A stretch of DNA of 64,000 nucleotides from UBA4615 sp964399635 (GTDB lineage: Bacteria > Pseudomonadota > Gammaproteobacteria > Burkholderiales > Burkholderiaceae_E), in contig CAYNRU010000013.1 of NCBI GenBank assembly GCA_964399635.1, positions 248,001 to 312,000 of the forward strand, read 5' to 3'. The translations under genes and the position numbers were made by a program. Position 1 is the first letter of the stretch. Every line of letters starts with the position of its first letter. The notes beneath the pieces are model-generated. The model searched no databases and was not told the DNA's origin. It saw only the letters and a program-made list of their open reading frames with translations. Below are positions 54,459-64,000 of this stretch, piece after piece.

Positions 54459-55360
54459 ATGGCCGCGCTGCCCGTCGTCACGCCCCCACCCCCCGCCGAG
54501 GACGACGCCCCGATCGAGGTGCTGTCGCCGGCCCGCGAGGCCTGGCGCGTGTTCCGCCGCAACAAGGCGGCGATGCTCGGACTGGTGCTGCTGTCCGTCG
54601 TGATCCTCACGATGCTGCTCGGGCCCACGCTCTACCCGGTGCTGGCCTTCGACCTCGCCGGCCGGCCGTTCACGCCGCCTTTCGAAAACGCCGCGCTGCC
54701 GCTGGGCTCCGACTACCTGGGCCGCGACATCCTCGCCGGCATGGTGGTGGGCGGACGGGCCACGCTGCTGGTGGGGCTCGCCGCCGCCGCCATCACGGTC
54801 ACCATCGGACTGACCGTAGGCTCGCTCGCGGGCTACTTCGGCGGCTGGGTCGACGAGGCGCTGTCGCGCTTGACCGAGGTCTTCCAGGTGATGCCCTCGC
54901 TGCTGTTCGCGATGGTGCTGATGACGCTGTTCGACCCCTCGCTCACCACCGCCATCGTCGCGATCGGGATGGTCACCTGGACCTCCACCGCGCGGCTCGC
55001 GCGGGCCGAGTTCATGCGACTGCGCAAGCTCGAGTACGTCAACGCCGGGCGGGCGCTCGGGGCCGGGCACCTGCGCCTGATGCTGCGCGAGATCCTGCCC
55101 AACGCCGCGCCACCGCTGATCGTGTCGGCCACCCTGATCATCGGCGTAGCCATCCTGTTCGAGGCCGGCCTGAGCTTTCTCGGGCTGTCCGACCCCAACG
55201 TGATGAGCTGGGGCCTGATGATCGGCTCCAACCGCAAGTACGTGCTCGACGCATGGTGGGCGGTGACCTTCCCGGGCGCAGCCATCTTCGTGACCGTGCT
55301 GGCGGTCAGCCTGGTCGGGGACGGGCTCAACGATGCGCTGAACCCCAGGATGCACCAGCG

Positions 55361-55364
<4 letters not shown>
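54459..55364 (+). CDS. ABC transporter permease, DppC type
   Basis: 301 residues. A cytoplasmic N-terminus (SPAREAWRVFRRNKAAMLGL) precedes six membrane segments. The PLGSDYLGRDILAGMVVGGRATL block and the coupling helix LRKLEYVNAGRALGAGHLRLMLREILPN are characteristic of OppC/DppC. FLGLSDPNVMSWGLMI closes the family pattern. It ends in an ATGA overlap with the first ATPase gene. Confidence 0.95.
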
Positions 55365-56424
<1,060 letters not shown>

Positions 56425-56428
<4 letters not shown>

Positions 56429-57471
56429 GCGCCCTGCCGGAGGGCCGGCCGGCGCCCGGCGACGCGGCGCCGCTGCTGGAGGTCCGTGACCTGAAGGTGC
56501 ACTTCCCCGTAGGCGGCGGGCTGCTCGGGCGCCCGAAGGCCTGGGTGCGCGCGGTGGACGGCGTCAGCTTCGCGGTGCAGCGCGGCACGACCTTCGGCAT
56601 CGTCGGTGAGAGCGGCTCGGGCAAGAGCACGACGGCGCTCGCGGTGATGCGCCTGCTCACCCACACTGCGGGCGAGATCCGCATCGGCGGCCAGGACATC
56701 GGCAACGCGCGCGGCGAGGTGCTGCGCCGTGCCAGGCGCCGCTTCCAGATGGTGTTCCAGGATCCGTACGCGTCCCTGAATCCGCGCAAGCGCGCCGGCG
56801 ACACCGTGCGCGAGGCGCTCGATCTGATGGCGTCGGGCGAGCCCTCGGGGCGTACGGCGCGGGTCGCCGAGCTGTTCGCGCAGACCGGCCTGCGACCCGA
56901 GCAGCAGATGCTCTTTCCGCACCAGTTCTCGGGCGGCCAGCGCCAGCGGATCGTGCTGGCGCGCGCGCTCGCGGCCAACCCCGACCTGGTGGTCTGCGAC
57001 GAGCCGGTGTCGGCGCTCGACGTCGCGATCCAGGCGCAGATCCTGAACCTGATGCAGCGCCTGCAGCGCTCGCTCGGGCTGACCTACCTGTTCATCTCGC
57101 ACGACCTGGGCGTCATCCGCCACATGTGCGACGAGGTCGCGGTGATGTACCTCGGCCTGATCGTCGAGCAGGCGCCGCGCGAGTCGCTGTTCTCCCGCCC
57201 GCTGCATCCGTACACGCTCGCGCTGTGGTCGGCCGCCCCGTCGTTCGACCCCAACGCGCGGCTGCGCGGGCGGCGCATCCGCCTGCAGGGCGACCCGCCC
57301 AGCCCCATCGACGTGCCCGCCGGCTGCCGCTTCGCCGGGCGCTGCCCGTTCGCGGAGGACCGCTGCCACAGCGAGGCGCCGGCGCTGCGCGAGGTGCTGC
57401 CGGGCCATCGCATCGCCTGCCACCGGGTGACCGACGACGGGCGGCCCACCTATCCGGTCGAGCCCGCCTAG
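56425..57471 (+). CDS. ABC transporter ATP-binding protein, DppF type
   Basis: 348 residues from a GTG overlapping the previous stop. Walker A GESGSGKSTTALA, Q-loop FQDPYASLNPRKRA, signature QFSGGQRQRIVLA, Walker B LVVCDEPVSALDV, switch His FISHDLGVI. The oligopeptide tail HPYTLALWSAAPSFDPN and GCRFAGRCPFAEDRC is present. Last gene of the eight-gene operon. A small stem-loop lies about 80 bases downstream in the convergent gap. Confidence 0.95.
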
Positions 57472-57551
57472 CCAGCGCCTGATGCGCGACGCGCAACACC
57501 ACCAGCACGGTCCGCCGGCCCTCGGGCGCGCCCCTGGAGCGTCAGGCGTGG

Positions 57552-57571
57552 GGCGCCCCTCTGCGGGCGCC
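57552..57571. other. Stem-loop in the convergent gap after the ABC operon
   Basis: A 7-bp perfect stem (GGCGCCC and GGGCGCC) with a six-base loop, between the convergent stops of the ATPase and HIBADH-family genes. No T-run follows on either strand, so termination is only a possibility. Confidence 0.3.
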
Positions 57572-57599
57572 GGACGGCGCCTGCAGGCGGGCGCGCGCC

Positions 57600-58454
57600 T
57601 CAGCCCTGCGGGAAGCGCATCGCCGCGCTCGAGTCCATTGCGCCTTCGCCGCGCGCGATGGCCGCATCGAACAGGTCCAGAACCGCTGGCATGACCGCGA
57701 GCTCGACACCGTGGCGCCGGGCCTCCTCGATCATCAGGCGCACGTCCTTGCGGGCCATCGCGACCTCGAAGGAGGCCGGCTCGTAGGGGCCGGAGGCGAT
57801 CTTGGCCGCGCGCGCCGCCAGCATCTGCCCGGGATTGAAGGACTGGAACAGGGTCATCGCCTCGGCGGGCGGGATGCCCACCGAGTGCGCGAGCCGGGCG
57901 ACGTCCCCGAGCACGCCGGCCAGGCCGATCAGCGTCAGGTTGCCGAACAGCTTGAACGACGCGGCGCGCTCGGGTGCCTCGCCCAGCCACACCACCTTGC
58001 CGGTCATGCGCGCGAGCATCGGCGTGAGCGCGTCGCAGCGGGTCTTGTCGCCCGAGAGGATCATCAGCCCGGTGCCCTCGTGGCAGTTGGACGGCGCCAT
58101 GAACACCGGGGCGTGGATGAAGCGCCGGCCGCGGGCCGCCCAGCGCGCCGCGCGCTCGGCGGTGGGCGTGGTGGCGGTCGTGGTGTGGTCGATGATCCAG
58201 GCGTCGGCGCCGATGACGCCCGCCAGCGGCTCGAGCACCGCATCGACCGATGCGTCGTCGGCGAGCGACAGGTGCACGCGCTGCGCGCCGCGCACCGCGT
58301 CGGCGGCGTCGGCGAAGGCGCGGGCGCCGTGCGCCTCGAGTGCCAGGGCGCGCGCAGGGTTGCGGTTCCAGGCCGAGACCGAGTGGCCCTCGGCGAGCAG
58401 GCGGCGGACGAAGCCCGTGCCCATCAGGCCGGTGCCGAGGAATGCGACGTTCAT
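57600..58454 (-). CDS. NAD(P)-dependent beta-hydroxyacid dehydrogenase (HIBADH family)
   Basis: 284 residues. Rossmann start MNVAFLGTGLMGTGFVRRLLAEGHSVSAWNRNP, in which the Asn-Arg-Asn after the second strand favours NADP. The substrate block is FIHAPVFMAPSNCHEGTGLMILSG, and the catalytic Lys lies in ERAASFKLFGNLTLIGLAG. The family covers 3-hydroxyisobutyrate, tartronate semialdehyde and sulfolactaldehyde reductases; this one is not close enough to any of them by eye to name. TGGAG precedes the ATG at 58454. It lies 175 bp downstream of the aminotransferase gene on the same strand. Confidence 0.9.
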   Translation of the reverse strand: MNVAFLGTGLMGTGFVRRLLAEGHSVSAWNRNPARALALEAHGARAFADAADAVRGAQRVHLSLADDASVDAVLEPLAGVIGADAWIIDHTTTATTPTAERAARWAARGRRFIHAPVFMAPSNCHEGTGLMILSGDKTRCDALTPMLARMTGKVVWLGEAPERAASFKLFGNLTLIGLAGVLGDVARLAHSVGIPPAEAMTLFQSFNPGQMLAARAAKIASGPYEPASFEVAMARKDVRLMIEEARRHGVELAVMPAVLDLFDAAIARGEGAMDSSAAMRFPQG

Positions 58455-58629
58455 GAGTGACTCCAGGGGGGTGTCGGTAGGGGAGAGGACGGCATGCCGG
58501 CCGCGCCACGCGGGCAGTCTGCCGCCGGCGCAGGCGGTTCGTGGTCGGTAGCCGCGCTGCCTTGGCCGCGTCGTTCGGCGCACGGCGCGCGGCGCGTGGG
58601 CACCCGAAGGCGCCCCCGCGCCGGACGCG

Positions 58630-59958
58630 TCAGAAGCGCGCGAGCACCGTGCGCAGCGTGTCGACGATCCGGTCGATGTGCGCGCGCTCGGCCACGAACG
58701 GCGGCGCGAGGATCAGCGAGTCGCCGGTCGACTTCAGGTTCAGGTTGGCGTCGTATAGCGCCTTCTGGGCCTCGTGGCCGCGCGCGCCCACCGGCTGCCC
58801 GGCCGCCGAGATCTCGACCGCGGCCATCATGCCGATGCTTCGGATGTCGATCACGCACGGCAGGTCGCGCAGCGAGTGGACCGCGTCGAGGAAGTAGGCG
58901 GACATCGCGGCCGCGCGGCCCATCAGATCCTCCTTCTCGAAGATGTCCATCATCGCCAGCCCCGCCGCGCAGGAGGCCGGGTGGGCCGAGTAGGTGTAGC
59001 CGTGGAAGAACTCGATGCCCTTGGCCGGTCCGGCCTCGGTGATCGCGTCATAGATGGATTGCTTTGCGGCCACCGCGCCCATCGGCTGGGCGCCGTTGGT
59101 GATCGCCTTGGCCATCGTCAGCAGGTCGGGCGTCACGCCGAAGGCCTGGGCGCCGAAGGGCGCGCCCATCCGGCCCCAGCCGGTGATCACCTCGTCGAAC
59201 ACCAGCAGGATGCCGTGCTGGTCGCAGATGGCGCGGATGCGGTCCAGGTAGCCCACCGGCGGGGGCAGGCACCCGAAGCTGCCGGCGGTCGGCTCGACGA
59301 ACACCGCCGCGATGTTGTCGCCGCCCACCAGCGCGCAGATCCGCTGCAGGTCCTCGGCGAGGTCGGCGCCGTGCTCGGGCTGGCCGCGCACGAACTTGTT
59401 CTCGGGCAGGGCGGTGTGGCGCATGAAGTGCACGCCCGGCAGGCCGACACCGAAGCTGCGGCGGTTGTTCACCATGCCGGACAGGGCGACGCCACCCATG
59501 TTGACGCCGTGGTAGGCCCGCTCGCGCGACACGAAGAGCTGGCGGTGGCCCTGGCCGCGGATGCGGTGGAAGGCGAGCGCCATCTTCATCGCGGAGTCCA
59601 CCGCCTCGGAGCCCGAGCAGGTGAAGAACACCCGGTTCAGGCCCTCGGGCGTGTAGCCGGCCACGCGCTGCGCGAGCTCGAACGCCTTGGGCTGCGCCCG
59701 GGTGAAGGGCATGGTGTAGTCGAGCGTCGTGAGCTGGTCGTAGACCGCTTGCGCGATCTCCGGCCGGCAGTGGCCGGCCGCCACGCAGAACAGCCCCGAG
59801 GACGCGTCGATGACCTGCTGGCCGTCGGGCTTGTAGAGCCACACGCCCTCGCCGCGCACGAACATCCGCGGCTCCTGCTTGAACTCCTTGTTCGGCGAGA
59901 ACGGCATCCAGTAGTTCTGCCGCGCCTCGCTCTCGATCAGCGGATCTGCGTGTCCCAT
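58630..59958 (-). CDS. Class III aminotransferase, omega-amino acid:pyruvate type (taurine:pyruvate candidate)
   Basis: 442 residues, PLP fold type I. The PLP lysine is Lys284 in LLTMAKAITNGAQPMGAV; other blocks are NYWMPFSPNKEFKQEPRMFV, FFTCSGSEAVDSAMKMA, YHGVNMGGVALSGM and LVFDEVITGWGRMG. This is the beta-alanine/omega-amino acid:pyruvate aminotransferase group, to which taurine:pyruvate aminotransferase (Tpa) is related. Tpa would convert taurine and pyruvate to sulfoacetaldehyde and alanine, the substrate of the Xsc enzyme encoded 1 kb away, so Tpa is a good inference but beta-alanine is equally possible from sequence. AAGGAG precedes the start. Lies 85 bp after the IclR gene on the same strand. 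Confidence 0.9.
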   Translation of the reverse strand: MGHADPLIESEARQNYWMPFSPNKEFKQEPRMFVRGEGVWLYKPDGQQVIDASSGLFCVAAGHCRPEIAQAVYDQLTTLDYTMPFTRAQPKAFELAQRVAGYTPEGLNRVFFTCSGSEAVDSAMKMALAFHRIRGQGHRQLFVSRERAYHGVNMGGVALSGMVNNRRSFGVGLPGVHFMRHTALPENKFVRGQPEHGADLAEDLQRICALVGGDNIAAVFVEPTAGSFGCLPPPVGYLDRIRAICDQHGILLVFDEVITGWGRMGAPFGAQAFGVTPDLLTMAKAITNGAQPMGAVAAKQSIYDAITEAGPAKGIEFFHGYTYSAHPASCAAGLAMMDIFEKEDLMGRAAAMSAYFLDAVHSLRDLPCVIDIRSIGMMAAVEISAAGQPVGARGHEAQKALYDANLNLKSTGDSLILAPPFVAERAHIDRIVDTLRTVLARF

Positions 59959-60043
59959 GCGTCGACGCTCCTTGAAGGTGGGTTGCCGGGCAGCGCCGCC
60001 CGGCTGGCTGTGTCGGGGTGCCCGCCCCGGGTCGCGGCGGGCC

Positions 60044-60820
60044 TCACCAGTCGATGGTCGCGGTCATCGCCTCCGCGGCGCTGCGCAGCTGCGGCAGGTA
60101 GTCGAGCCCGTCTTCGACGCGCATCCGGGCCACAGGCGCGTGCACCGCGACGCCCGCCACCACCTTGCCATCGGTGTTGCGGACCGGCACGGCGATGCAG
60201 CAGATCCCGGGCAGGTACTCCTCGTTGTCGATCGAGTAGCCGCGCTCGCGGATCGCGTTGAATTCGTTGGTGAGGCGCTTGGGGTCGGTCAGCGTGTGCG
60301 AGGTGTGCTTGATCAGCGGGGTCTGGCTCAGGAAGCGGTCGCGGCTGCGCTTGGGCATCGCCGCGAGGAACAGCTTGCCGCTGGCCGACGCGTACAGCGG
60401 CACCCGCGAGCCCGACCCGAAGTGCACGCGCAGCGGCCAGGCGGTCTCGACCCGGTCCAGGTACAGCACGGTGTTGCCGTTGGGGATGGTCAGGTTGCAG
60501 GTCTCGCCCACCTGCTCCACCAGCTCCTCGAGGATGGCGTGGCGCGTCGAGCGCACCGGCGAGCCGAGCAGCACCTGCCCTGCGAACCGGTTCAGCCGCT
60601 CGGCGAATCCGTAGCGCTTGGTGTCGGGCTCGCGGGCGACGACGCCGGCGTGTTCGAGGGTTCCGAGAATCCGCAGCACCGTGGGCTTGGGCAGGGAGAC
60701 CGCGTGGGCGATCTCGGCGAGTTGCGGGGGGCGCTCGTGCTCGGCGAGCGCCTCGAGAATGCGGATCGCCCGAAGAATGGCCGAACCGGCTGGCACGTCG
60801 GCCTGGGCTTCTGTCGTCAT
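60044..60820 (-). CDS. IclR family transcriptional regulator
   Basis: 258 residues from the ATG at 60820, which is preceded by AGGAG 12 bases upstream. The frame is open for 27 more codons, but that extension is not IclR-like. The winged helix is ILRAIRILEALAEHERPPQLAEIAHAVSLPKPTVLRILGTLEHAG. The effector domain has GSRVPLYASASGKLFLAAM, RERGYSIDNEEYLPGICCIAVPV and VAGVAVHAPVARM. Divergent from xsc and directly ahead of the aminotransferase gene, so it probably controls both in response to the substrate or an intermediate. Confidence 0.93.
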   Translation of the reverse strand: MTTEAQADVPAGSAILRAIRILEALAEHERPPQLAEIAHAVSLPKPTVLRILGTLEHAGVVAREPDTKRYGFAERLNRFAGQVLLGSPVRSTRHAILEELVEQVGETCNLTIPNGNTVLYLDRVETAWPLRVHFGSGSRVPLYASASGKLFLAAMPKRSRDRFLSQTPLIKHTSHTLTDPKRLTNEFNAIRERGYSIDNEEYLPGICCIAVPVRNTDGKVVAGVAVHAPVARMRVEDGLDYLPQLRSAAEAMTATIDW

Positions 60821-61008
60821 GAACACCTGTCTCCTGGATCGTGTATCACAGGGCTCGCCCTTTTTGGGCAACCAGCCCCCATTATGGAGAAAGTGGAACA
60901 TTCATGCGGCTGAAAACGAAACCGTTCTGCATCGTGGACCCTGTCGCGTGTTGAAGGGCCGGGGGGCGCGTGCCACAGTCCGGGCCATCGCAACCTAAGG
61001 ACCCCGCC
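60821..61008. promoter_or_regulatory. Divergent control region between IclR gene and xsc
   Basis: 188 bp with a locally AT-rich core (about 60870-60930). It contains CATTAT on the plus strand (its complement gives ATAATG toward the IclR gene), a nested GC stem around GCCCTTTTTGGGC, and a short inverted repeat AACG-AAAC-CGTT. IclR-type regulators usually bind a palindrome in such a place, but no single clear operator or -35/-10 pair can be fixed by eye. Confidence 0.45.
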
Positions 61009-62799
61009 ATGAACACATCCGTTCCCATCAATCGGCAGGTGGTCCGGGGCCGGCAGCGCATGACGCCCTCCGAGGCCTTCGTCGAGACCCTGGTGGCCCA
61101 GGGCGTCACCGACGTCTTCGGCATCGTGGGCTCCGCCTACATGGACGCCCTCGATCTCTTCCCGGCGGCCGGCATCCGCTTCGTGATGGTCGCGCACGAG
61201 CAGGGCGCCGCGCACATGGCCGATGGCTACGCACGGGTCTCCGGCAGGCACGGCGTATGCATCGCGCAGAACGGCCCGGGCATCACCAACTTCGTGACCG
61301 CGGTGGCCGCGGCCTACTGGGCGCACTCGCCGGTGGTGGTGGTGACGCCCGAGACCGGCAGCATGACGCTGGGCCTGGGCGGTTTCCAGGAGACCGAGCA
61401 GCTGCCGATCTTCTCCAAGATCACCAAGTACCAGGCGCACGTCAACAACAAGGCGCGCATGGCCGAGCTCACGGGCCGCGCGTTCGACCGCGCGATGCTC
61501 GAGCTCGGCCCCACGCAGCTCAACATCCCGCGCGACTACTTCTACGGCGACATCGAGGCCGAGATCCCGCAGCCGATCCGCATCGAGCGCGGCGCCGGCG
61601 GCGAGGCCGCGCTCGCGCAGGCGGCCGACCTGCTCGCGCAGGCGAAGATCCCGGTGATCCTGTCGGGCGGCGGCGTGGTCAACGCCGACGCCTGGGGCGA
61701 GGCGATCGCGCTGGCCGAGCTGCTGCAGGCGCCGGTCGCCAGCAGCTACCTGCACAACGACTCCTTCCCGGCAAGCCATCCGCTCGCCGTCGGCCCGCTC
61801 GGCTACCAGGGCAGCAAGGCCGCGATGAAGCTGATCGCCAAGGCCGACGTGGTGCTCGCGCTGGGCACCCGCCTGGGGCCCTTCGGTACCCTGCCCCAGC
61901 ACGGCCTCGACTACTGGCCCAAGGGCGCGAAGATCATCCAGGTCGACGCCGACCCGAAGATGCTCGGGCTGGTCAAGCAGATCTCGGTCGGCCTGTGCGG
62001 CGACGCGAAGGCCGCGGCCGCCGCGCTGCTGTCGCGCCTGAAGAACCGCGCCCTCGCCTGCCAGGCCAACCGCAACGCGCGCCTGGCCGACATCCACGCC
62101 GAGAAGACCGCCTGGGAGAAGGAGCTCGCCGGCTGGATGCACGAGAAGGACGACTGGTCGATCGAGGTCGCGAAGTCCTCCTCGGCGATGCACCCGCGCC
62201 AGATGCTGCGCGAGCTGGAGCGGGCGATGCCGGCCGACGCGATGGTCTCCACCGACATCGGCAACATCTGCTCGGTGTCCAACAGCTACCTGCGCTTCGA
62301 GCGTCCGCGCTCGATGTTCGCGGCGATGAGCTTCGGCAACTGTGGCTATGCCTTCCCGACCATCATCGGCGCCAAGCTCGCCGCACCCGACCGGCCCGCG
62401 ATCGCCTACGTCGGCGACGGCGCCTGGGGCATGAGCTTCGGCGAGATCCAGACCTGCGTGCGCGAGAACATCCCGGTCACCGCGGTCGTCTTCAACAACG
62501 GCCAGTGGGGCGCCGAGAAGAAGAACCATGTCGACTTCTACAGCAACCGCTTCCTCGGCGTGAACCTCGACCGCCAGCCGAGCTGGGCGGCGGTGGCGCG
62601 CTCGATGGGCGCCGACGGCATCGTCGTCGACAAGGCCTCCGACGTCGGCGCAGCGCTCGCCGCCGCCGCGAAGGCGCAGCGCGAGGGCCGCACGACGGTG
62701 CTCGAGATGATGGTCACCGCCGAGCTGGGCGATCCGTTCCGCCGCGACGCGCTGTCCAAGCCAGTGCGCCACCTGGCGAAGTACAAGGACTACGTCTGA
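61009..62799 (+). CDS. xsc: Sulfoacetaldehyde acetyltransferase
   Basis: 596 residues. A TPP enzyme converting sulfoacetaldehyde and phosphate to acetyl phosphate and sulfite, the desulfonation step of taurine and isethionate breakdown. TPP Glu64 is in VMVAHEQGAAHMADGY. The Mg/TPP motif GDGAWGMSFGEIQT begins near residue 469 and is closed by VVFNNGQWGAEKK. Features I associate with Xsc rather than acetolactate synthase are GIVGSAYMDALDLFP, IAQNGPGITNFVTAV, GTRLGPFGTLPQHGLDYWPKGA, FYSNRFLGVNLD and the end GDPFRRDALSKPVRHL. AAGGA precedes the ATG; a longer frame to 60970 lacks family support. A phosphate acetyltransferase, often linked to xsc, is not in the window. Its last ten bases overlap the convergent acyltransferase gene. 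Confidence 0.93.
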   Translation: MNTSVPINRQVVRGRQRMTPSEAFVETLVAQGVTDVFGIVGSAYMDALDLFPAAGIRFVMVAHEQGAAHMADGYARVSGRHGVCIAQNGPGITNFVTAVAAAYWAHSPVVVVTPETGSMTLGLGGFQETEQLPIFSKITKYQAHVNNKARMAELTGRAFDRAMLELGPTQLNIPRDYFYGDIEAEIPQPIRIERGAGGEAALAQAADLLAQAKIPVILSGGGVVNADAWGEAIALAELLQAPVASSYLHNDSFPASHPLAVGPLGYQGSKAAMKLIAKADVVLALGTRLGPFGTLPQHGLDYWPKGAKIIQVDADPKMLGLVKQISVGLCGDAKAAAAALLSRLKNRALACQANRNARLADIHAEKTAWEKELAGWMHEKDDWSIEVAKSSSAMHPRQMLRELERAMPADAMVSTDIGNICSVSNSYLRFERPRSMFAAMSFGNCGYAFPTIIGAKLAAPDRPAIAYVGDGAWGMSFGEIQTCVRENIPVTAVVFNNGQWGAEKKNHVDFYSNRFLGVNLDRQPSWAAVARSMGADGIVVDKASDVGAALAAAAKAQREGRTTVLEMMVTAELGDPFRRDALSKPVRHLAKYKDYV

Positions 62800-64000
62800 C
62801 GGGTGCCGCCTGCGGCGGCACGGCCGCGGGCGCCACGTCGGCGCGGCCGCTGCAGCCCGCAGGCCGCCTCCAGCGCGTCTAGCTCCTCGCTCGCGTTGAC
62901 CGCCAGCCGCTGCAGGTGCGGGATCGCGTCGCGGCAACCCACGAACGCGAAGTTCAGCGTGCCGGCGTAGCTCTCGCAGGTGATGTTGAGCGCCATGCCG
63001 TGCGAGATCAGCGAGATCGGGTAGATCGCCTCGAGGCGGGCGCCGCGGAAGTACAGCGGCTTGTCGGGCCCCGGCACGTTGGATACGGTGACATTGAACA
63101 TCGGCCGCACGCGCCCGCCGAGCGGGGTCAGCATCGACACCATGCTCGGGGCCATCAGCAGCATGGTGTAGGGCGTCATCGCGTCGCGCGGCAGCGTCTG
63201 CGCATGCGCCTTGGCGCGCCTGGCTGACGCGACCACCGCCGCCAGCCGCTCACGTGGGCCGTCGACGTCGGTCGCGAGCGAGGCGACGATGAAGGTGATC
63301 GCGTTGCCCGTGCCCTCGTCGTCGGCCGGCCGCACCGACACCGGCACGCCCGCGGTCAGGCTGTGCCCGGGCAGCGTGCCGTCCTCGAGCAGGAAGCGGC
63401 GCAGCGCGCCGCCGCACACCGACAGCACCACGTCGTTGAGGGTGCAGCCCGCGGCCTGCGCGATGGCGCGCAGCCGCGGGATCGGTACCTGCTGCGTGGC
63501 GACGCGCCGCTGGCCGCGCACCCGCGCGTTCAGGTTCGAGCGCGGCGCCTCGAAGGGCACGGTCATCGCGTCGGCGCCGCCCACGGCGGCGCGCGCCATG
63601 GCCGCGAAGGCGCCCGCGATCTTCGGCACCGAGCGCAGCTGCACGCCGAGCCCCTCGCGCAGCGTGCCGAGCAGCGCATCGAAGCCGGGCGCCGAGGCGG
63701 CCGCAGGCGCGCGCCGCCGAGGCGCCCGCCGCTCGGTGTCGGGCGCCCAGAACGGCGCCAAGCGCAGGCTCGTGGCGGCGTCCTCGGACATCGAGCGCAT
63801 CAGCAGCCGCACACCGCTGACGCCGTCGATCAGGGAGTGATGCATCTTCACGTAGATCGCGAATCGGCGGGCCGCGAGGCCCTCGATCAGGTGGAACTCC
63901 CACGGCGGGCGGCCGAGGTCGAGCGGCTGGCTGTGCAGGCGCGCAACCAGCTGCCCGAGCTCGCGCTCGCCGCCGGGGCGCGGCAGCGCCGAATGGCGGA
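62790..64000 (-). CDS. Wax ester synthase/diacylglycerol acyltransferase (WS/DGAT), 5' truncated by window
   Basis: At least 403 residues, open through the right edge. The active-site motif HHSLIDG (HHxxxDG) follows RLHSQPLDLGRPPWEFHLIEGL, the typical WS/DGAT N-terminal half. The C-terminal half has NDVVLSVCGGALRRFL, GNAITFIVASLATD, FNVTVSNVPGPDKPLYFRGA and SHGMALNITCESYAGTLNFAFVGCRDAIP. It esterifies acyl-CoA to fatty alcohols or diacylglycerol to make storage lipid. The last ~20 residues are Arg/Gly-rich. An internal GTG just before the active site (63851) is not the start, because upstream codons are clearly conserved. The TAG stop overlaps the xsc 3' end by ten bases. Confidence 0.93.
   Translation of the reverse strand, partial: RHSALPRPGGERELGQLVARLHSQPLDLGRPPWEFHLIEGLAARRFAIYVKMHHSLIDGVSGVRLLMRSMSEDAATSLRLAPFWAPDTERRAPRRRAPAAASAPGFDALLGTLREGLGVQLRSVPKIAGAFAAMARAAVGGADAMTVPFEAPRSNLNARVRGQRRVATQQVPIPRLRAIAQAAGCTLNDVVLSVCGGALRRFLLEDGTLPGHSLTAGVPVSVRPADDEGTGNAITFIVASLATDVDGPRERLAAVVASARRAKAHAQTLPRDAMTPYTMLLMAPSMVSMLTPLGGRVRPMFNVTVSNVPGPDKPLYFRGARLEAIYPISLISHGMALNITCESYAGTLNFAFVGCRDAIPHLQRLAVNASEELDALEAACGLQRPRRRGARGRAAAGGTRQT

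Noticed and set aside
58455..58629. tRNA gene suspected from a GGTTCG-like T-loop in the gap
   Set aside because: No cloverleaf can be drawn around it; the acceptor and anticodon arms do not form.
61009..62799. Acetolactate synthase
   Set aside because: There is no small-subunit gene next to it, and blocks such as GTLPQHGLDYWPKGA and GDPFRRDALSKPV match the sulfoacetaldehyde acetyltransferase pattern.

Overview
The window is a very GC-rich (about 70% or more by eye), densely coded stretch that reads as a chromosomal segment of a betaproteobacterium, most likely order Burkholderiales. Support: the run xseB-ispA-dxs-folE2, a homoserine kinase of the APH-like ThrB type next to polA, a BPSS1780-type membrane protein, and several Bug/TctC-type periplasmic receptors. 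There is no rRNA, tRNA, CRISPR array, phage or intact IS element, and no gap over 300 bp without a gene; the largest gaps (about 150-250 bp) lie mostly between divergent genes.

Layout. 1-8.4 kb is housekeeping: a TPP-enzyme fragment at the edge, argG with an odd Ala/Pro/Lys tail, a GNAT, YajQ, a Nudix protein, an aspartic protease, then on the minus strand folE2, dxs, ispA and xseB. 8.7-12.8 kb is a catabolic operon (Rieske oxygenase, DMT exporter, uronate-dehydrogenase-like and galactarolactone-cycloisomerase-like enzymes) followed by a wrecked Bug receptor gene and a thiosulfate/mercaptopyruvate-type sulfurtransferase. 14.4-19.5 kb on the minus strand holds an FAD oxidoreductase, an AroQ chorismate mutase and a Bug receptor coupled by 4-bp overlaps, then a ZIP metal transporter and an MFS carrier; a broken transglutaminase gene follows. 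20.2-28.9 kb is a glycogen operon: phosphorylase, branching enzyme, and one 1402-residue protein that fuses GlgX and MalQ. 28.9-37.6 kb is polA, a LOG-family gene, thrB, a membrane protein, uvrD and an SDR, and a chemoreceptor gene follows to 39.4 kb.

39.4-62.8 kb is the most interesting part. It contains a SoeABC-like cytoplasm-facing molybdoenzyme (catalytic, FeS and anchor subunits) with a SulP anion transporter and a divergent LysR regulator; an eight-gene operon with a peptide-type ABC importer, two tandem paralogous amidohydrolases and a CobW-type metallochaperone; a HIBADH-family dehydrogenase; an omega-amino acid:pyruvate-type aminotransferase; an IclR regulator; and a sulfoacetaldehyde acetyltransferase (Xsc). 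Read together (inference), this could import an N-acylated aminosulfonate, hydrolyse it to taurine or a relative, transaminate it to sulfoacetaldehyde, split that to acetyl phosphate and sulfite, oxidise the sulfite and export sulfate. The individual families are known; the combination, and especially the paired amidohydrolases plus CobW inside the importer operon, is what deserves testing. The right edge cuts a WS/DGAT-type acyltransferase.
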